Source of the DNA: an uncultured Ruegeria sp.
Lineage (GTDB): Bacteria > Pseudomonadota > Alphaproteobacteria > Rhodobacterales > Rhodobacteraceae
Assembly (NCBI RefSeq): GCF_947500045.1
Contig: NZ_CANMQQ010000005.1
Location: forward strand, 1 to 64,000
Length of the DNA stretch: 64,000 nucleotides
Direction: 5' to 3'
A program made the translations under genes and the position numbers. Under the pieces are notes generated by a model. That model searched no databases. It was not told where the DNA came from and was given only the letters and a program-made list of their open reading frames with translations. Shown piece after piece: positions 63,258 through 64,000 of this stretch. Position 1 is the first letter of the stretch. Every line of letters begins with the position of its first letter.

Positions 63258-63566
63258 ATGACTTACGAAAATATGTTCTCAGCACTTGGCGATTCTACCC
63301 GCCGTCAGGTCTTTGAAGCCGTCGCCGATCGCCCTCGGGCCGTTGGTGATCTGGCTGCGGATTTGCCTGTGAGCCGCCCAGCGGTCTCGCAACATCTGAA
63401 GGTGCTGTCTGATGCTGGACTGGTGGTTTGCCGGGCCGAAGGTACGCGGCGGATCTATGCGGCACGGCCCGAAGGGCTGGCGGAGTTGCGCACCTGGCTT
63501 GAGCGGTACTGGTCGGACGCATTGGAGAGCTTCGCCGCCGAGGTTAACAAGGGACGAGACGCATGA
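63258..63566 (+). CDS. ArsR-family transcriptional regulator
   Basis: 102 residues. Winged helix: FSALGDSTRRQVFEAVADRP, AVGDLAADLPVSRPAVSQHL, KVLSDAGLVVCRAEGTRRIY. No paired Cys metal site, so of the SmtB-unlike type that is encoded with SRPBCC proteins. ATGA overlap with the next gene. Divergent from the DMT exporter. Confidence 0.93.
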   Translation: MTYENMFSALGDSTRRQVFEAVADRPRAVGDLAADLPVSRPAVSQHLKVLSDAGLVVCRAEGTRRIYAARPEGLAELRTWLERYWSDALESFAAEVNKGRDA

Positions 63567-64000
63567 TTGATCCAATCATCAAGACAATTGTCGTGAACGC
63601 GGTGCCAGAGCGCGCTTTTGATATTTTCGTAAACCGGATCGCCAAATGGTGGCCTTTGGACGGGCACGCCGTGTCTGCTGCACAAGGTCAGCCTGCGCTG
63701 GCGGTTACGATCGAACCACGCGTTGGCGGTGCGGTGTATGAGACCATGTTCGACGGCACGCGTGTAGACTGGGGCAAGGTGTTGGTCTTTGAAGAGGGTA
63801 CCCGGCTGGCCTTTAGCTGGCACCCCGGCACAAACAAAGACCGACCAACGCATGTCGAAGTCTGGTTTGAGACCCATGGAGACGGACAAACCAAAGTGAC
63901 ATTGACACATTCCGGCTGGGAGGTTTGGGCAACGGAGGCAACAGGTAAGCGCACCGGCTACGATAGCGGCTGGGATCATGTATTGGGCGAATGCTACGCA
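63563..64000 (+). CDS. SRPBCC/AHSA1-domain protein, cut by window end
   Basis: At least 146 residues, continuing past the window. IDPIIKTIVVNAVPERAFDI, then FVNRIAKWWPLDGHAVSA, VTIEPRVGGAVYETMFDGTR, GKVLVFEEGTRLAFSWHPG, THVEVWFETHGDGQTKVTLT, HSGWE: the AHSA1 (Activator of Hsp90 homologue-like) subgroup of START/SRPBCC folds, which bind hydrophobic ligands. Starts on the arsR stop, forming a two-gene unit often seen in bacteria. Confidence 0.9.
   Translation, partial: MIDPIIKTIVVNAVPERAFDIFVNRIAKWWPLDGHAVSAAQGQPALAVTIEPRVGGAVYETMFDGTRVDWGKVLVFEEGTRLAFSWHPGTNKDRPTHVEVWFETHGDGQTKVTLTHSGWEVWATEATGKRTGYDSGWDHVLGECYA

Overview
The window looks like a chromosomal segment of a marine alphaproteobacterium of the Rhodobacteraceae (Roseobacter group). 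This is inferred from GC-rich coding sequence, the gene neighbourhoods (pyrG-secG, purA with a DUF2842 gene, hflK-hflC-DUF2065-degP, glyQ/DUF6446/glyS/PEP-utilising enzyme, folB-folP-glmM), a SAM-II riboswitch in front of metZ, and short repeats typical of these genomes. I see no tRNA, rRNA, CRISPR array or intact insertion sequence. The first 285 bases resemble the eroded end of an insertion sequence.

Region 1-9.3 kb is accessory catabolism. A five-gene leftward operon encodes a TetR regulator, a small membrane protein, a Rieske non-haem iron oxygenase, an exported protein of unknown family and a flavin/2Fe-2S reductase. Its promoter is flanked by two near-identical 16-bp inverted repeats. 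Next to it lies a leftward tctC-tctB-tctA transporter operon that ends in a fumarase/aspartase-superfamily lyase, with a divergent LysR regulator.

Region 9.4-24 kb mixes core genes (pyrG, secG, purA, thiN, sdaA, rpiA) with two TerB-like paralogs separated by a duplicated palindromic repeat, a DUF1330 protein, a PEP mutase/isocitrate lyase family protein, and a cobalt-type nitrile hydratase operon (alpha, beta, activator). A long acidic protein of unknown function and a DMT exporter are also here.

Region 24-38 kb holds glutathione reductase, the HflKC-DegP envelope proteolysis operon, a Crp/Fnr regulator preceded by a 328-base gap with two strong hairpins, yciB, another DMT exporter, ftsY, a YhhN-family membrane protein, a GST, xseA and purD.

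Region 38-50 kb holds an FG-GAP-like exported protein, a 2Fe-2S ferredoxin, a divergent creatininase-family protein, another GST, riboswitch-controlled metZ, folE2, a histone/PhaF-like AKP-rich protein, trkH, a ThDP decarboxylase and a SPOR/peptidoglycan-binding protein with a dead trypsin-like domain.

Region 50-64 kb holds glyQ and glyS separated by marC, a DUF6446 gene and gltS, followed by a PPDK-like enzyme, a SleB-type cell wall hydrolase, folB-folP-glmM, a third DMT exporter and an ArsR-SRPBCC pair cut by the window end. FolE2, FolB and FolP give three folate-pathway enzymes within about 18 kb. The most interesting items are the Rieske operon with its double operator, the SAM-II attenuator before metZ, the AT-rich patch inside glyS, the extended FolB, the pseudoprotease, and the dispersed 3'-end repeat family.
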